Origin: Propionivibrio soli
GTDB taxonomy: Bacteria; Pseudomonadota; Gammaproteobacteria; Burkholderiales; Rhodocyclaceae
DNA length: 64,000 bases
NCBI RefSeq assembly: GCF_025770765.1
Contig: NZ_JANZKY010000021.1
Location: forward strand, 1-64,000
Direction: 5' to 3'
The notes below the pieces were generated by a model, which did no database searches, was not told the origin of the DNA, and saw only the letters and a list, made by a program, of their open reading frames with translations. Positions 18,590 through 27,499 of the stretch are shown here, one piece after another. Numbering within the stretch: the first letter of the stretch is position 1; each line of letters starts with the position of its first letter. Position numbers and translations under genes: made by a program.

Positions 18590-19779
18590 CAGCGATTCTC
18601 CAGCAAGGTAGCAATGCGCGCGATGAGTTGACGCGCGAGTTGAATTTTGGGGCCTGGGGTTAGCGGCCATTGACCCGCGTCGTCGAACAGGACGACCGTG
18701 TTGTCGTCGCCGCCGAACCCGTGTTGGATCAGGTTCCCGACGATGAGGGGAATCTTCTTGGCCATACGCTTGCGTTCCGCGTAAGCGGCAAGATCGTGGC
18801 TTTCCGCGGCGAAACCGACGCAAAGCGGCGGGGCGGGCAGGGCGGCTACTTCGGCGAGGATGTCGGGGTTGCGCACGAGCCGGATATCGGGAGTGGCGCC
18901 GTCTTCCTTCTTGATCTTGCGATCAGCAATTGCTTCGGGCCGATAGTCCGCCACCGCGGCCACACCGACGAATACGTCCTGCCCGGAAATGCGCTCCATG
19001 ACAGCGGCGTGCATTTCCAGCCCGCTGGTGACGTCCACGCGCGTGACGCCGCGGGGGGTCTGTTGAGTCACCGGACCAGAAACCAGAGTGACCTCTGCCC
19101 CGGCCTCCTGTGCGGCGCATGCGATGGCAAAGCCCATTTTCCCGCTCGACAGGTTGGTGATACCCCGCACCGGGTCGATAGCCTCGAAGGTCGGTCCAGC
19201 GGTGAGGAGGACTTTCCGTCCGGCGAGGACTTTGGGTTGGAAGTGCGCAATCAGTTCGGCGACTATCTCGTCCGGTTCGAGCATTCGTCCCTGGCCGACC
19301 TCACCGCATGCTTGGTCGCCGGCGGCGGGGCCGAGGACGCCGATGCCGTCATTGCGCAGCGTCGCGACATTGCGTTGGGTCGCTGGGTTTTCCCACATCT
19401 GGCGATTCATCGCGGGGGCGACGAACAATGGACAGTCCCGCGCGAGAACCAGCGTGGTAAGCAGGTTGTCCGCGATACCAGCGGCTGTCTTGGCGAGAAA
19501 GTCGGCCGACGCCGGGGCAACGAGCAGCGCGTCCGCCTCCCGCGAGAGGTCGATGTGCGCCATGTTGTTGGCGATCCGCGGGTCCCACTGATCCGTGAAA
19601 ACGGGGTTGCCTGAAAGCGCCTGAAAGGTGACTGGGGTAACGAAATGCGAGGCGGCGTCGGTCATCACGACATGGACCGAGGCGTCCTGCTTGATCAGCA
19701 GACGGACGAGTTCGGCCGCCTTGTAAGCCGCGATGCCGCCCGTTACGCCGAGGACGATACGCTTGCCGCTTAATTCCAT
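18589..19779 (-). CDS. coaBC: Bifunctional phosphopantothenoylcysteine decarboxylase / synthetase CoaBC
   Basis: A 396-residue coenzyme A biosynthesis enzyme. The N-terminal CoaC flavoprotein domain (about 1-185) shows [16 protein letters not shown], the catalytic [12 protein letters not shown] and [18 protein letters not shown]. The C-terminal CoaB domain (about 190-396) shows [24 protein letters not shown] with the KIKK segment further on. The ATG at 19779 encodes [15 protein letters not shown]; the open frame extends further but without similarity. It is divergent from radC across a 60-bp gap. Confidence 0.97.
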   Translation of the reverse strand: MELSGKRIVLGVTGGIAAYKAAELVRLLIKQDASVHVVMTDAASHFVTPVTFQALSGNPVFTDQWDPRIANNMAHIDLSREADALLVAPASADFLAKTAAGIADNLLTTLVLARDCPLFVAPAMNRQMWENPATQRNVATLRNDGIGVLGPAAGDQACGEVGQGRMLEPDEIVAELIAHFQPKVLAGRKVLLTAGPTFEAIDPVRGITNLSSGKMGFAIACAAQEAGAEVTLVSGPVTQQTPRGVTRVDVTSGLEMHAAVMERISGQDVFVGVAAVADYRPEAIADRKIKKEDGATPDIRLVRNPDILAEVAALPAPPLCVGFAAESHDLAAYAERKRMAKKIPLIVGNLIQHGFGGDDNTVVLFDDAGQWPLTPGPKIQLARQLIARIATLLENR

Positions 19780-19839
19780 TTGAATGGTCCGGTTGCTTGG
19801 ATAAAATGCCTGGCTGGTCATTTTAACTGAGATCGTCTC

Positions 19840-20517
19840 ATGCCAATTACCGACTGGCCGGCCGACGAACGTCCGCGCGAGAGGCTGCTTACCCAAGGAG
19901 CGAGGGCGCTTTCTGACAGCGAGTTGCTGGCAATCTTTCTGCGTGTCGGAATGAAGGGAAAGAGTGCGGTCGATCTCGCGCGCGACCTGATTCGCCATTT
20001 CGGCAGCCTTAGCCGCCTGTTTGCGGCGAGCGCGGATGAGTTCGAAAAGATCCCCGGGATGGGACCCGCCAAATACGCTCAACTTCAAGCCGTGTTGGAA
20101 ATGTCGCGGCGGGCGCTGGCCGAGGAGATAAAGAGCGTTTCGGCTTTCGACGGTCCGGCGGCCGTGCGGGATTACTTGCGCCTGCATCTGGCCGATTTGG
20201 GGCACGAAGTGTTTTTCGCGCTCTGGCTCGACGCGCAGAACCGATTGATTACCGGTGAGGAGCTGTTCCGCGGAACGTTGACGCAGACGAGCGTCTACCC
20301 TCGCGAGGTCGTCAAAAAGGCGTTGGCCCACAATGCGGCCGCGGTGGTGCTCGCACATAACCACCCTTCCGGCGTCGCGGAGCCATCGGCGGCCGACGAG
20401 ATGCTGACGCAGGAGCTCAAACGTTCGTTGGCACTGGTCGACGTTCGCGTGCTCGACCACTTCATCGTCGCCGGGCGGGCAAAGCCGCTTTCGTTCGCCG
20501 AGAGGGGGTTGCTGTAG
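19840..20517 (+). CDS. radC: RadC-family JAB/MPN-domain protein
   Basis: A 225-residue RadC protein. An N-terminal helix-hairpin-helix region ([15 protein letters not shown], near residues 70-85) precedes the JAMM metalloprotease-like domain with AHNHPSG near 172-178 and the downstream Asp. Despite its name it is not needed for radiation repair in E. coli, and its biochemical role is unknown. Its place between coaBC and rpmB-rpmG is conserved in proteobacteria. Confidence 0.95.
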   Translation: MPITDWPADERPRERLLTQGARALSDSELLAIFLRVGMKGKSAVDLARDLIRHFGSLSRLFAASADEFEKIPGMGPAKYAQLQAVLEMSRRALAEEIKSVSAFDGPAAVRDYLRLHLADLGHEVFFALWLDAQNRLITGEELFRGTLTQTSVYPREVVKKALAHNAAAVVLAHNHPSGVAEPSAADEMLTQELKRSLALVDVRVLDHFIVAGRAKPLSFAERGLL

Positions 20518-20617
20518 GCGCGCGTGTCTCCTAGGTGTCAGAAAAGACTTGAATTATTCCGGACAGTTGGGCTAGAATTGCCGGCTTTCTTCCCAAGCTT
20601 AATTGGAGCAACAAATC

Positions 20618-20851
20618 ATGGCGCGTGTTTGCCAAGTAACGGGCAAGGCCCCGATGGTCGGGAATAACGTTTCCCACGCCAATAACAGAACGAAGCGCCG
20701 CTTCCTCCCGAACTTGCAATACCGCCGTTTTTGGGTTGAAAGCGAGAACCATTGGGTGCGCCTGCGCGTGTCCAACGCGGGTCTGCGCATCATCGATAAA
20801 AACGGTATCGACGCTGTGCTCGCCGACCTGCGCGCCCGCGGCGAAATCTGA
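20618..20851 (+). CDS. rpmB: 50S ribosomal protein L28
   Basis: A 77-residue L28. It begins [20 protein letters not shown], the family signature, and continues with basic [10 protein letters not shown]. The ATG at 20618 follows a weak GGAG. It is translated just before rpmG, 14 bp away, as in most proteobacteria. Confidence 0.98.
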   Translation: MARVCQVTGKAPMVGNNVSHANNRTKRRFLPNLQYRRFWVESENHWVRLRVSNAGLRIIDKNGIDAVLADLRARGEI

Positions 20852-20865
20852 CAGGGGACATCGCC

Positions 20866-21021
20866 ATGCGTGAAAAGATCAAGCTCGAGTCGACAGCTGG
20901 AACCGGCCACTTCTACACGACGACCAAGAACAAGAAAACGACTCCGGAAAAACTGGAGATCATGAAATACGATCCGAAGGCGCGCAAGCATGTCGCCTAC
21001 AAGGAAACCAAGTTGAAATAA
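20866..21021 (+). CDS. rpmG: 50S ribosomal protein L33
   Basis: A 51-residue L33, starting [20 protein letters not shown] and ending with the basic [17 protein letters not shown] lies 5 bp before the ATG. It lacks the CxxC pairs of zinc-type L33, so it is the zinc-independent form. A strong terminator follows within 25 bp. Confidence 0.98.
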   Translation: MREKIKLESTAGTGHFYTTTKNKKTTPEKLEIMKYDPKARKHVAYKETKLK

Positions 21022-21041
21022 CGAATTTGCTGTACTCCATA

Positions 21042-21069
21042 AACCTCGCCTTCGGGCGAGGTTTTTTTT
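21042..21069 (+). terminator. Intrinsic terminator of rpmB-rpmG
   Basis: The stem CCTCGCC-TTCG-GGCGAGG is followed by eight T residues. Confidence 0.95.
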
Positions 21070-21227
21070 CGCCTTGAATTTCTTGCCAGAGAGGGCGAAT
21101 GCCGGGCAGTCGATGTGCGCTTCGGAGGGAAGTATTCGGAGGCCCACGAATCGGAACCCTCGCCACGCTGCGGACATGCAGCGTGGCGAGTGCTGAGTTG
21201 CGTCACCTTATGGCCTTCGTGGCACTT

Positions 21228-22118
21228 TCAGCGGACAAGACCGGCGTCGCTCGCCACATCAAGCGCGATGCTCGTCCAGTCGGATTCCGCACCGCCCTTC
21301 GCAACCCGTGCCGTATAGCGGTTTTGCAACGTGGCGAGGAAAGGCATCGGGACATTGCTTGAACGTGCGGTCTCGGCGACGAGTTGGATATCCTTGCGAC
21401 CGAGGGCGAGCCGGAAACCGGGCGGATCGAAACGCTGCTCCGCGATGATTCGCCCGTAGTTCTTGTAGATCGGGCAGTTGAAGATGGTGCTGCCGAAAAA
21501 ATCCGCAAGCCGGCCCTGATCGATGCCGTTCTTTTCGCCGAATACGAAGGCTTCGGACATCGCCTCGATGGCGGAGGCGATCATGAAGTTTCCGGAGAGC
21601 TTGATGACGTTGGCCGCTTGGGGCTCTTCGCCGAAGTCATAGTGTTGTTGGCATAGCGGTTTGATGATCGGCAGCAAGCGCTCTTTGTCGGCCGCTTTGC
21701 CTGATAGGCAGATCCACAGCATGCCCGCTGCGGCGGCCTCCGGACGGCCAAAGACCGGCGCGGCGATGTAGCCGACGTCGCGTTCGGCATGGGCAGCCGC
21801 GAGGCGTTGCGCCGTGGCCGGCAGGATGGTGCTCATCGAGACGTGGACGGCGCCCGGTTTCATCGCGGACAGCATGCCGTGGTCGCCTGACACGACGTCC
21901 TCGAGTGCGCGGTCGTCGGCAACCATCGAAAAAACGAAATCGGCGTTCTTGACGGCGTCCTCCGGAGTTGCGGCTTCACGGGCTCCTTTTCCAGTAAGCG
22001 GTGCCGCCTTGCCGGCGCTGCGGTTCCAAACGGTCAACGGATAGCTGGCCTCGATCAGCCGGGCCGCCATGGACATTCCCATGCTGCCAAGGCCAAGATA
22101 GGCGATCGAAGGTGTCAT
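21228..22118 (-). CDS. 3-hydroxyisobutyrate dehydrogenase-family NAD(P)-dependent oxidoreductase
   Basis: A 296-residue beta-hydroxyacid dehydrogenase. The N-terminal Rossmann motif YLGLGSMGMSMAARL is at residues 6-20. The substrate loop is APVFGRPEAAAAG, where most members have DAPVSGG. The catalytic lysine is in NVIKLSGNFM near residue 170. Members reduce or oxidise short hydroxy acids and sugar acids. It is divergent from a GntR/FCD regulator and near apnO-oiaC, so a sugar-acid role is likely, but the substrate is unknown. The ATG at 22118 follows AAAGGAAAG; longer frames upstream run into the regulator. Confidence 0.85.
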   Translation of the reverse strand: MTPSIAYLGLGSMGMSMAARLIEASYPLTVWNRSAGKAAPLTGKGAREAATPEDAVKNADFVFSMVADDRALEDVVSGDHGMLSAMKPGAVHVSMSTILPATAQRLAAAHAERDVGYIAAPVFGRPEAAAAGMLWICLSGKAADKERLLPIIKPLCQQHYDFGEEPQAANVIKLSGNFMIASAIEAMSEAFVFGEKNGIDQGRLADFFGSTIFNCPIYKNYGRIIAEQRFDPPGFRLALGRKDIQLVAETARSSNVPMPFLATLQNRYTARVAKGGAESDWTSIALDVASDAGLVR

Positions 22119-22226
22119 AGGGTCTTTCCTTTCATGCAGTTCAATCAGTTTAAAATATGAATAGCAACTGACTTCCGTTTTGCCCGGTGAAATGGGGCGC
22201 GGCGAGCCGGCCTGTTGGTACTTGTC

Positions 22227-22242
22227 TCCGAATAATATCGGA
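22227..22242. promoter_or_regulatory. Small dyad in the dehydrogenase/GntR divergent promoter
   Basis: The repeat TCCGA-N6-TCGGA lies midway between the two divergent starts and could be an operator. It does not match the dyad upstream of apnO. Confidence 0.3.
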
Positions 22243-22293
22243 ATCACGATGACGAGCGCTCCATGTGAGGAGCCTCCGTGTTGAAAGCCCACG

Positions 22294-23130
22294 TTGACGA
22301 TGCTCAAGGAAAAAGAACACCAAGCGAAATCGGTGCATTCGCCGAAGAGGGGCGAGGAGCCCACGCCGGCACCCCTTGGTTCGACTGAGCCCTCGACCGG
22401 TTCCGCCGATGCTACAGGCTTTTCAACATTGCTTTCTGCCCGACCGGCTGCATCGTCCGTCGACCATGTGGTCAACAGCATCAAGGAGTTGCTGCTCAGC
22501 AAGAAGGTCATGCCAGGCGATCGGCTACCAGCGGAGACGGAGCTGACCAAGCTGCTTTCGGTGAGCCGCGGTTCGGTGCGCGAAGCGATGAAAATCCTCT
22601 CGGCGTTGGGTATCGTCGAGGTGAAGCGGGGCGACGGCACGTATATTTCGACGCGCAGCGTAGAGGCGGTGTTCGACCCGCTCCTTTTCAGCATGATCGT
22701 TTCGCAACCGCAGTTCGCCGAACTGAAGGAGTTGCGCTTGATCCTCGAGAAGAGCGTGGTTCGCCTCGTGGTCCGCAATGCGTCCGAAGACGAGTTGCGC
22801 GCGTTGCGGGAATGTGTGGAACAGACTGTGGCGTTGCGCAACAGCCCCGAACGCGATAACGAGAAGCTGCTTGCGCACGATCTGGAATTCCATCGTCTGC
22901 TCGGGCAAGCCTGCCGGAACGGTCCGCTGGAGACTGTTTACAAGTTCGTCATGCAGTACTTCAAGATCTACATCGCGCAAAGCCTCCTCAAGCATACGGT
23001 GCCTAGTCAGGAAACCGGAGAGGCGCACACCAAGATCCTGCACGCTATCGAGCAGCGTGACGAGGCCGCGGCGGAACGGGCCGTCGAGGATTCGATGGAG
23101 CTCTGGGAGTACCTCGTTTTCAAGCCCTGA
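22294..23130 (+). CDS. GntR family regulator, FadR/FCD subfamily
   Basis: A 278-residue regulator. A long polar, probably disordered N-terminus (residues 1-50) precedes the winged helix (about 55-125, LPAETELTKLLSVSRGSVREAMKIL). An FCD effector domain (about 130-270) keeps the metal-binding Asp/His set (HDLEFHRLLG ... EAHTKILHAIE). FCD regulators usually sense small organic or sugar acids. It stands between the divergent dehydrogenase and apnO-oiaC, which it probably represses. An ATG two codons later is an alternative start. Confidence 0.9.
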   Translation: MTMLKEKEHQAKSVHSPKRGEEPTPAPLGSTEPSTGSADATGFSTLLSARPAASSVDHVVNSIKELLLSKKVMPGDRLPAETELTKLLSVSRGSVREAMKILSALGIVEVKRGDGTYISTRSVEAVFDPLLFSMIVSQPQFAELKELRLILEKSVVRLVVRNASEDELRALRECVEQTVALRNSPERDNEKLLAHDLEFHRLLGQACRNGPLETVYKFVMQYFKIYIAQSLLKHTVPSQETGEAHTKILHAIEQRDEAAAERAVEDSMELWEYLVFKP

Positions 23131-23224
23131 CAACCGCCGCTCCCGGCATTCCTCCGTCTCGGCTGGCGAGGCCAGCGAATTCGATTGACAGCAAAAAAAG
23201 CCGGTGATAGCGTTGCGCCAAACT

Positions 23225-23246
23225 AAACATCAGACGTTTGATGTTT
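23225..23246 (+). promoter_or_regulatory. Candidate FCD-regulator operator upstream of apnO
   Basis: An inverted repeat with perfect 8-bp arms, AAACATCA-GACGTT-TGATGTTT, lies 34 bp before the apnO start and about 95 bp after the regulator stop. Size and symmetry suit a dimeric winged-helix repressor. Assignment to the 22294 regulator is inference. Confidence 0.55.
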
Positions 23247-23279
23247 GACGGATTTGCTTTTTCACAAGAGGAGCGCGCA

Positions 23280-24143
23280 ATGCAACAGAAGATCGTGGTC
23301 AGCGTCATCGGGGCTGGCGGCAAGATGGGTACGCGGGTTACCAACAACCTCGCCAAGCATCCGGAGAGCATCGAGCTTCATTTCTGCGAGACCTCTGAAG
23401 CCGGCATCGCGTCGATTCGGGCGCGTGGCTTCGATACGGTACCGGCGGAGGCCGCTGTACCGAAGAGCGATATCGTCGTTCTCGCGGTCCCGGACGTGAT
23501 CATCAAGAAGGTTTCCGTCGGCATCGTGAGCATGATGACTCCGGGCGCCACGCTGATCATTCTCGACCCGGCGGCGGCGGTGGCCAAGGAACTGGCGCTG
23601 CGCGACGACTGTTCGTTCGTCGTTACCCATCCCTGCCACCCGTCGTACTTTACCGACCAGGAAACGTACGAAGCACGGCACGATTATTTCGGCGGGGTCG
23701 CGGGCAAGCAGGATATTGTCATGGCGAAGATCCAGGGCGATGACAAGAATTTCGACGCGGCACGTAAAGTGAGCGAACTGATGTTCGCACCCGTCGGCAA
23801 GAGTTTCGTCATGGGCATTCGCGACATCGCGTTCCTTGAGCCGACGCTGGTCGAAATCCTCGGCGCGTCCACGCTGTATGCCATGGCCGAGACCGTGAAT
23901 GAGGCCGAGCGCCGCGGTATCCCGCGCGAAGCCGCTGTGTCCTTCCTCACGGGCCACATCAACATTCTCTCGGCGGTCTTCCTCGGCAAGATGGGTAACG
24001 TTCAAGTGTCCGATGCGTGCAAGGTGGCCGTCGGGCTCGGTAACCGCCTGGTGTTGCGTGACGACTGGAAACGTATCTGGGAAGACGATGTGCTCGACCG
24101 CAGTATCGCAACGATGCTGCACCCCGACGATCCGAAAATCTAG
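23280..24143 (+). CDS. apnO: D-apionate oxidoisomerase (ApnO)-like dehydrogenase
   Basis: A 287-residue NAD-dependent enzyme. It has an N-terminal Rossmann fold (SVIGAGGKMGTRVTNNLAKH, near residues 8-27), PDVIIKKVS and VVTHPCHPSYF, and a 6-phosphogluconate-dehydrogenase-like C-terminal domain. I recognise this as the family of ApnO, which oxidises and isomerises D-apionate to 3-oxo-isoapionate. The adjacent OiaC-like decarboxylase supports the role. The ATG at 23280 follows GAGGAG, favoured over an upstream ATG at 23238 that overlaps the operator dyad. Confidence 0.78.
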   Translation: MQQKIVVSVIGAGGKMGTRVTNNLAKHPESIELHFCETSEAGIASIRARGFDTVPAEAAVPKSDIVVLAVPDVIIKKVSVGIVSMMTPGATLIILDPAAAVAKELALRDDCSFVVTHPCHPSYFTDQETYEARHDYFGGVAGKQDIVMAKIQGDDKNFDAARKVSELMFAPVGKSFVMGIRDIAFLEPTLVEILGASTLYAMAETVNEAERRGIPREAAVSFLTGHINILSAVFLGKMGNVQVSDACKVAVGLGNRLVLRDDWKRIWEDDVLDRSIATMLHPDDPKI

Positions 24144-24283
24144 TCCATGCAAACGGGTAGCGCAGCGGTCAGAAGTCCTTGGTGCTACCCGTCGAATCGA
24201 ACCGGCCGCAGAGTCGGCAGCGGTTACGGTGAGAACGAATGGTATTGAATGTCGGCAGCGTAATACGCGGGAAGGAAACGAAC

Positions 24284-25081
24284 ATGATCGGCCTCGGCAC
24301 CTACGCATTCTTTTGGCAGCATTCAGCGCGCGCGCCGCAGCCGCTCGACTTGCCGGCCATGATTCAGCGGACGCGGGATTTCGGAGGGGAAGTCTTTCAG
24401 ATCTGCGACTACCTTCCGATCCTCGACTTCCCGGATGCTCAACTCCGCGATGTAAAAGCGGTTGCTGACCGGGCCGGTATCGTGCTCGAACTCGGCACGA
24501 AAGGCATCCAACCGGCGCATCTGGCGAAGTTCCTGCATATGGCGCAAGCGCTCGGAGCAACAGTCCTCCGCAGCATGGTCAACACCCCCGATCACCGCCC
24601 AACGTTGTCCGAGGCTGAAAAGCTGCTTAAGGAGATACTGCCGGCCTACGAGGCGGCAGGCGTGAAGATCGGGCTCGAAACGTACGAGCAGCTCGGCTCG
24701 CGCGAGCTCGTGTCACTCGTTGAATCCATCGGAAGCCCAAGTCTCGGTATCTGCCTCGATCCCGCCAATTGTGTCGCGGCGCTCGAGCACCCGCGCGATG
24801 TCATCGACCGATGCGCACCGTACGTCGTGAATCTGCACGTGAAGGACTTTGCCTTTACGCGTCGCGGCGGCTGGGTTGGTTTTACGCTGGAAGGGACCGA
24901 ACTCGGCCAGGGGCTCCTCGATTACGACTACATGATCCGGAAAGTGGCGCCGGAATCGCGCGGAATCAACCGCATCGTCGAGCACTGGCTGACGTGGCAG
25001 GACTCGTTCGAAGAGACATGCCGGTTGGAAAACCAGTGGAACGCGAACAATCTCGCGTATATGAAGGCTCATGCCGGCTGA
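24284..25081 (+). CDS. oiaC: 3-oxo-isoapionate decarboxylase (OiaC)-like TIM-barrel enzyme
   Basis: A 265-residue protein of the xylose isomerase-like (AP endonuclease 2) TIM-barrel superfamily. It begins MIGLGTYAFFWQH and has metal/active-site segments GLETYEQLGSRELV, CLDPANCVAALEHP and NLHVKDFAFTRR. OiaC decarboxylates 3-oxo-isoapionate, the product of ApnO, to L-erythrulose. The gene follows apnO by 140 bp, with a hairpin (ACGGGTAGC / GCTACCCGT) between them. The ATG at 24284 follows GGAAGGA. Other members of the superfamily are sugar isomerases, so context carries weight here. Confidence 0.75.
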   Translation: MIGLGTYAFFWQHSARAPQPLDLPAMIQRTRDFGGEVFQICDYLPILDFPDAQLRDVKAVADRAGIVLELGTKGIQPAHLAKFLHMAQALGATVLRSMVNTPDHRPTLSEAEKLLKEILPAYEAAGVKIGLETYEQLGSRELVSLVESIGSPSLGICLDPANCVAALEHPRDVIDRCAPYVVNLHVKDFAFTRRGGWVGFTLEGTELGQGLLDYDYMIRKVAPESRGINRIVEHWLTWQDSFEETCRLENQWNANNLAYMKAHAG

Positions 25082-25297
25082 ACGGACGGCCGTTACGCGC
25101 ACCTGTTGGAACGGAAAGGCGGCTCTCGATATGCGGGATAATCGCTGGACTTGTGACTCGGCTCCCCTCGATGCCAGGCTGCGGCATTCTGTGCATTCCG
25201 TGTTTGCGCTGCAAAGAGCGGCCGCCCATTCCCGCATGTTGCAGAGTGGGAATGTGTCCGGAGAGGTCCAATCGAGAGACGGAAAATCCGTCGTGCC

Positions 25298-26080
25298 TCA
25301 ACCGGGAAATGCGATTTCTTCCGACGGATTGTCGACGAAACGCCGCAACGCACCGTCGTCGTCAAGCGAGGCCAGACGCGCACATGCACGCTCCATATGC
25401 AACCGCGCCGCCGCGCGCGCCGCTTCCGGATCCTGTGCGACAAGAGCCTCCACGATCGCTCGATGCTCTTCTCTGACCTGCTGGGCGAGTTCAACTTTGG
25501 TCGCTTCAATGGCGCGGGTGATCTGCGTGGCCCGGCGAAGAACGTTGAATAGGAACTCAACCAAGGCAACGAAATGGGGATTCCCACAAGCCTCGGCAAT
25601 GCGACGGTGGAACACGATGTCGGCGTCGACGCCGTCACTGCCTTTGGCCACGTCCTCGTCGATACGCTTCACGGCTTGCTTGACCGCCGCCAGTTGTGCC
25701 TTCGTGCGTCGAACAGCGGCCAGCGCGGCGATCTCCCCCTCCAAGGCTTGTCGAACTTCCACCACCTGTCGCACCGACTGCATCGAGGCCATCACATTGC
25801 GGTCGAAACGGAATGGGGAATCGAGATTCCCCTTGCGCACAAAGACTCCGCTGCCTTGCCGGGATTCGACCATGCCTTCGGATTTGAGCCGCGAGACGGC
25901 TTCACGAATCACGGTACGACTGACGCCGAAGCGGCTGGCCATGCTCATTTCTGAGGGAAGCCGTGTTCCTGCAGGGAAATCGTCGCTGTTTATCAGCTGG
26001 ATCAGACTGTCGCAAACCCGATCCGCGAGCGTACCGCCGTTGGTCAAACGCTCGACTTTGAACTCTGGAAACAACGCCAT
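25298..26080 (-). CDS. GntR family regulator, FadR/FCD subfamily, of the tetronate locus
   Basis: A 260-residue regulator with an N-terminal winged helix (residues 10-75, LPSEMSMASRFGVSRTVIREAVSRL) and an FCD effector domain (about 95-225; VFHRRIAEACGNPHF, EEHRAIVEAL). The ATG at 26080 follows GGGGA; a much longer open frame upstream crosses the intergenic region and is not credible. It is divergent from the TRAP transporter and probably senses a tetronate or a pathway intermediate. Two TNGT-like dyads lie just upstream. Confidence 0.9.
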   Translation of the reverse strand: MALFPEFKVERLTNGGTLADRVCDSLIQLINSDDFPAGTRLPSEMSMASRFGVSRTVIREAVSRLKSEGMVESRQGSGVFVRKGNLDSPFRFDRNVMASMQSVRQVVEVRQALEGEIAALAAVRRTKAQLAAVKQAVKRIDEDVAKGSDGVDADIVFHRRIAEACGNPHFVALVEFLFNVLRRATQITRAIEATKVELAQQVREEHRAIVEALVAQDPEAARAAARLHMERACARLASLDDDGALRRFVDNPSEEIAFPG

Positions 26081-26403
26081 TTCACATCCCCGGGAAATTT
26101 GTCTAGCTGTATTGTAATTATACAAGTTATGTGCTTTACTTCGCTCGAAGTTCGTCATTTGTAATATTGTGTGACAACTTTGAAGCTCGCTGTGGGCCTT
26201 GTCAAGCAAGAGAAAGGCCGACAAAGAAGTACCAAAAGGACTGACCGATAAAGAGTCAGAAGCTGAGCCGGACATGAAAAGAAGCTGGCCGGCTCGTACA
26301 AAGAGGGCGCTGTAAAAAACCTCGATCACGTTCTGATTGCCGGCCACCGGGCTTCGGGTGGACGCCCTGTTCAGGGCAGGTTTTTCCGACAGAGGAGAGG
26401 TAC
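26081..26403. promoter_or_regulatory. Divergent FCD regulator / TRAP promoter region
   Basis: This 323-bp gap has no gene and is AT-rich. Two FCD-type operator candidates are visible: TTGTA-N4-TACAA at 26113-26126 and TTGTGTGACAA at 26167-26177, the latter fitting TNGTNNNACNA exactly. The dctP ATG is preceded by GAGGAGAGG. No clear -35/-10 pair was fixed for either direction. Confidence 0.55.
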
Positions 26404-27387
26404 ATGAGAGCATCTCGCATTGCAGCAGGATTGATATTGGCATTGGGCTTGGGCATGGGCGCCGCGGTAACGGCTCAGGCGCAGACCGAGCTGAAGATCG
26501 GCTGGACAAACACGATTGACTCGCACTATGGCGTTGGCGTAACCACGTTCGGCGACGAAATCGCCAAACGCACGAATGGTCGCTACAAGCTCAAGTATTT
26601 TCCGTCCGGCGCTCTCGGTGGCGAACGCGAGATGCTCGAGGCCGTGCAGCTCGGCACGCAGGAGATGATCATTACTTCGACCGGACCCGTCGGTAACTTC
26701 GTTCCGGAAACACGGATCGTCGATATTCCCTATCTGTTCCGCGACTACGATCACGCTCGCAAGGTTCTCGACGGCCCGATCGGTCAAGAGTTGCTGACCA
26801 AGTTCCCGTCAAAAGGACTCGTGGCGATCAGCTGGATGGAGAACGGTTTCCGCCACATCACGAACAGCAAGCGTCCGGTCAAGACGCCGGAGGACGTGAA
26901 GGGCCTCAAGATCCGCACCATGGAAAACAAGGTGCACATGGATGCCTTCAAGGCGATGGGCGCGTTGCCGACGCCGATGAACATGAACGAGGTATTCACT
27001 GCCCTGCAAACCGGTACCGTCGACGGTCAGGAGAACCCGATTCCGGTCATCCTCGCCAACAAGTTGTACACCGTGCAAAAGTACGTGACGCTTGATTCGC
27101 ACGTCTATTCGCCCGCGCTTCTCATCATCAACAAGGACATCTGGAACAAGATGAGCGACGCGGACAAGAACGCCTTCAAGGAAGCCGCCAAGATCGCCCT
27201 GGTCGCGAACCGCAAGAAGGTCAATGACGACGAAGCCAATGGTATCGACATCATGAAGAAGGCCGGTACCGAAGTAATTACGCAGGTGGACAACGCGGCC
27301 TTCCAGAAGGCTGTGGCGTCGGCCTACACGAGCTTCAACAAGGAGTTCGGCGAGGCCAATATCAAGCGGATTATGGACGTTAAGTAA
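26404..27387 (+). CDS. TRAP transporter substrate-binding protein DctP family
   Basis: A 327-residue periplasmic binding protein. The signal peptide (residues 1-27) ends with AQA, followed by QTELKIGWTN. The fold signature of TRAP binding proteins is present: GGEREMLEAVQLGTQEM near residue 75 and GLKIRTMENKVHMDAFKAMGA, whose arginine pairs with the substrate carboxylate, then NEVFTALQTGTVDGQENP. Gene context points to a four-carbon sugar acid (erythronate or threonate) as ligand. It is the first gene of the TRAP set and is followed by a strong hairpin. Confidence 0.93.
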   Translation: MRASRIAAGLILALGLGMGAAVTAQAQTELKIGWTNTIDSHYGVGVTTFGDEIAKRTNGRYKLKYFPSGALGGEREMLEAVQLGTQEMIITSTGPVGNFVPETRIVDIPYLFRDYDHARKVLDGPIGQELLTKFPSKGLVAISWMENGFRHITNSKRPVKTPEDVKGLKIRTMENKVHMDAFKAMGALPTPMNMNEVFTALQTGTVDGQENPIPVILANKLYTVQKYVTLDSHVYSPALLIINKDIWNKMSDADKNAFKEAAKIALVANRKKVNDDEANGIDIMKKAGTEVITQVDNAAFQKAVASAYTSFNKEFGEANIKRIMDVK

Positions 27388-27406
27388 CGGCACAGAGCCT
27401 TGTATT

Positions 27407-27432
27407 ACCGCGCCGCGAGCAAGCGGCGCGGT
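27407..27432 (+). terminator. Intra-operon hairpin after dctP
   Basis: A perfect 10-bp stem ACCGCGCCGC / GCGGCGCGGT with a 6-nt loop, and only a short T-run after it, lies 20 bp after the dctP stop. Such hairpins often protect binding-protein mRNA or partly terminate, raising binding protein over permease. Confidence 0.65.
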
Positions 27433-27499
27433 TTCTCGACACCCAGGAATAAATAGCGGGAAGGAGCGTTTAGCGCTTCCCGGTGGGAGAGTTCAACCT

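Noticed and set aside
24150-24240. tRNA-like pieces (GGTAGCGCAGCGGT on plus; GGTTCGATTC on minus)
   Set aside because: The D-arm-like and T-arm-like pieces are on opposite strands and no cloverleaf can be drawn; a simple 9-bp hairpin explains the pairing.
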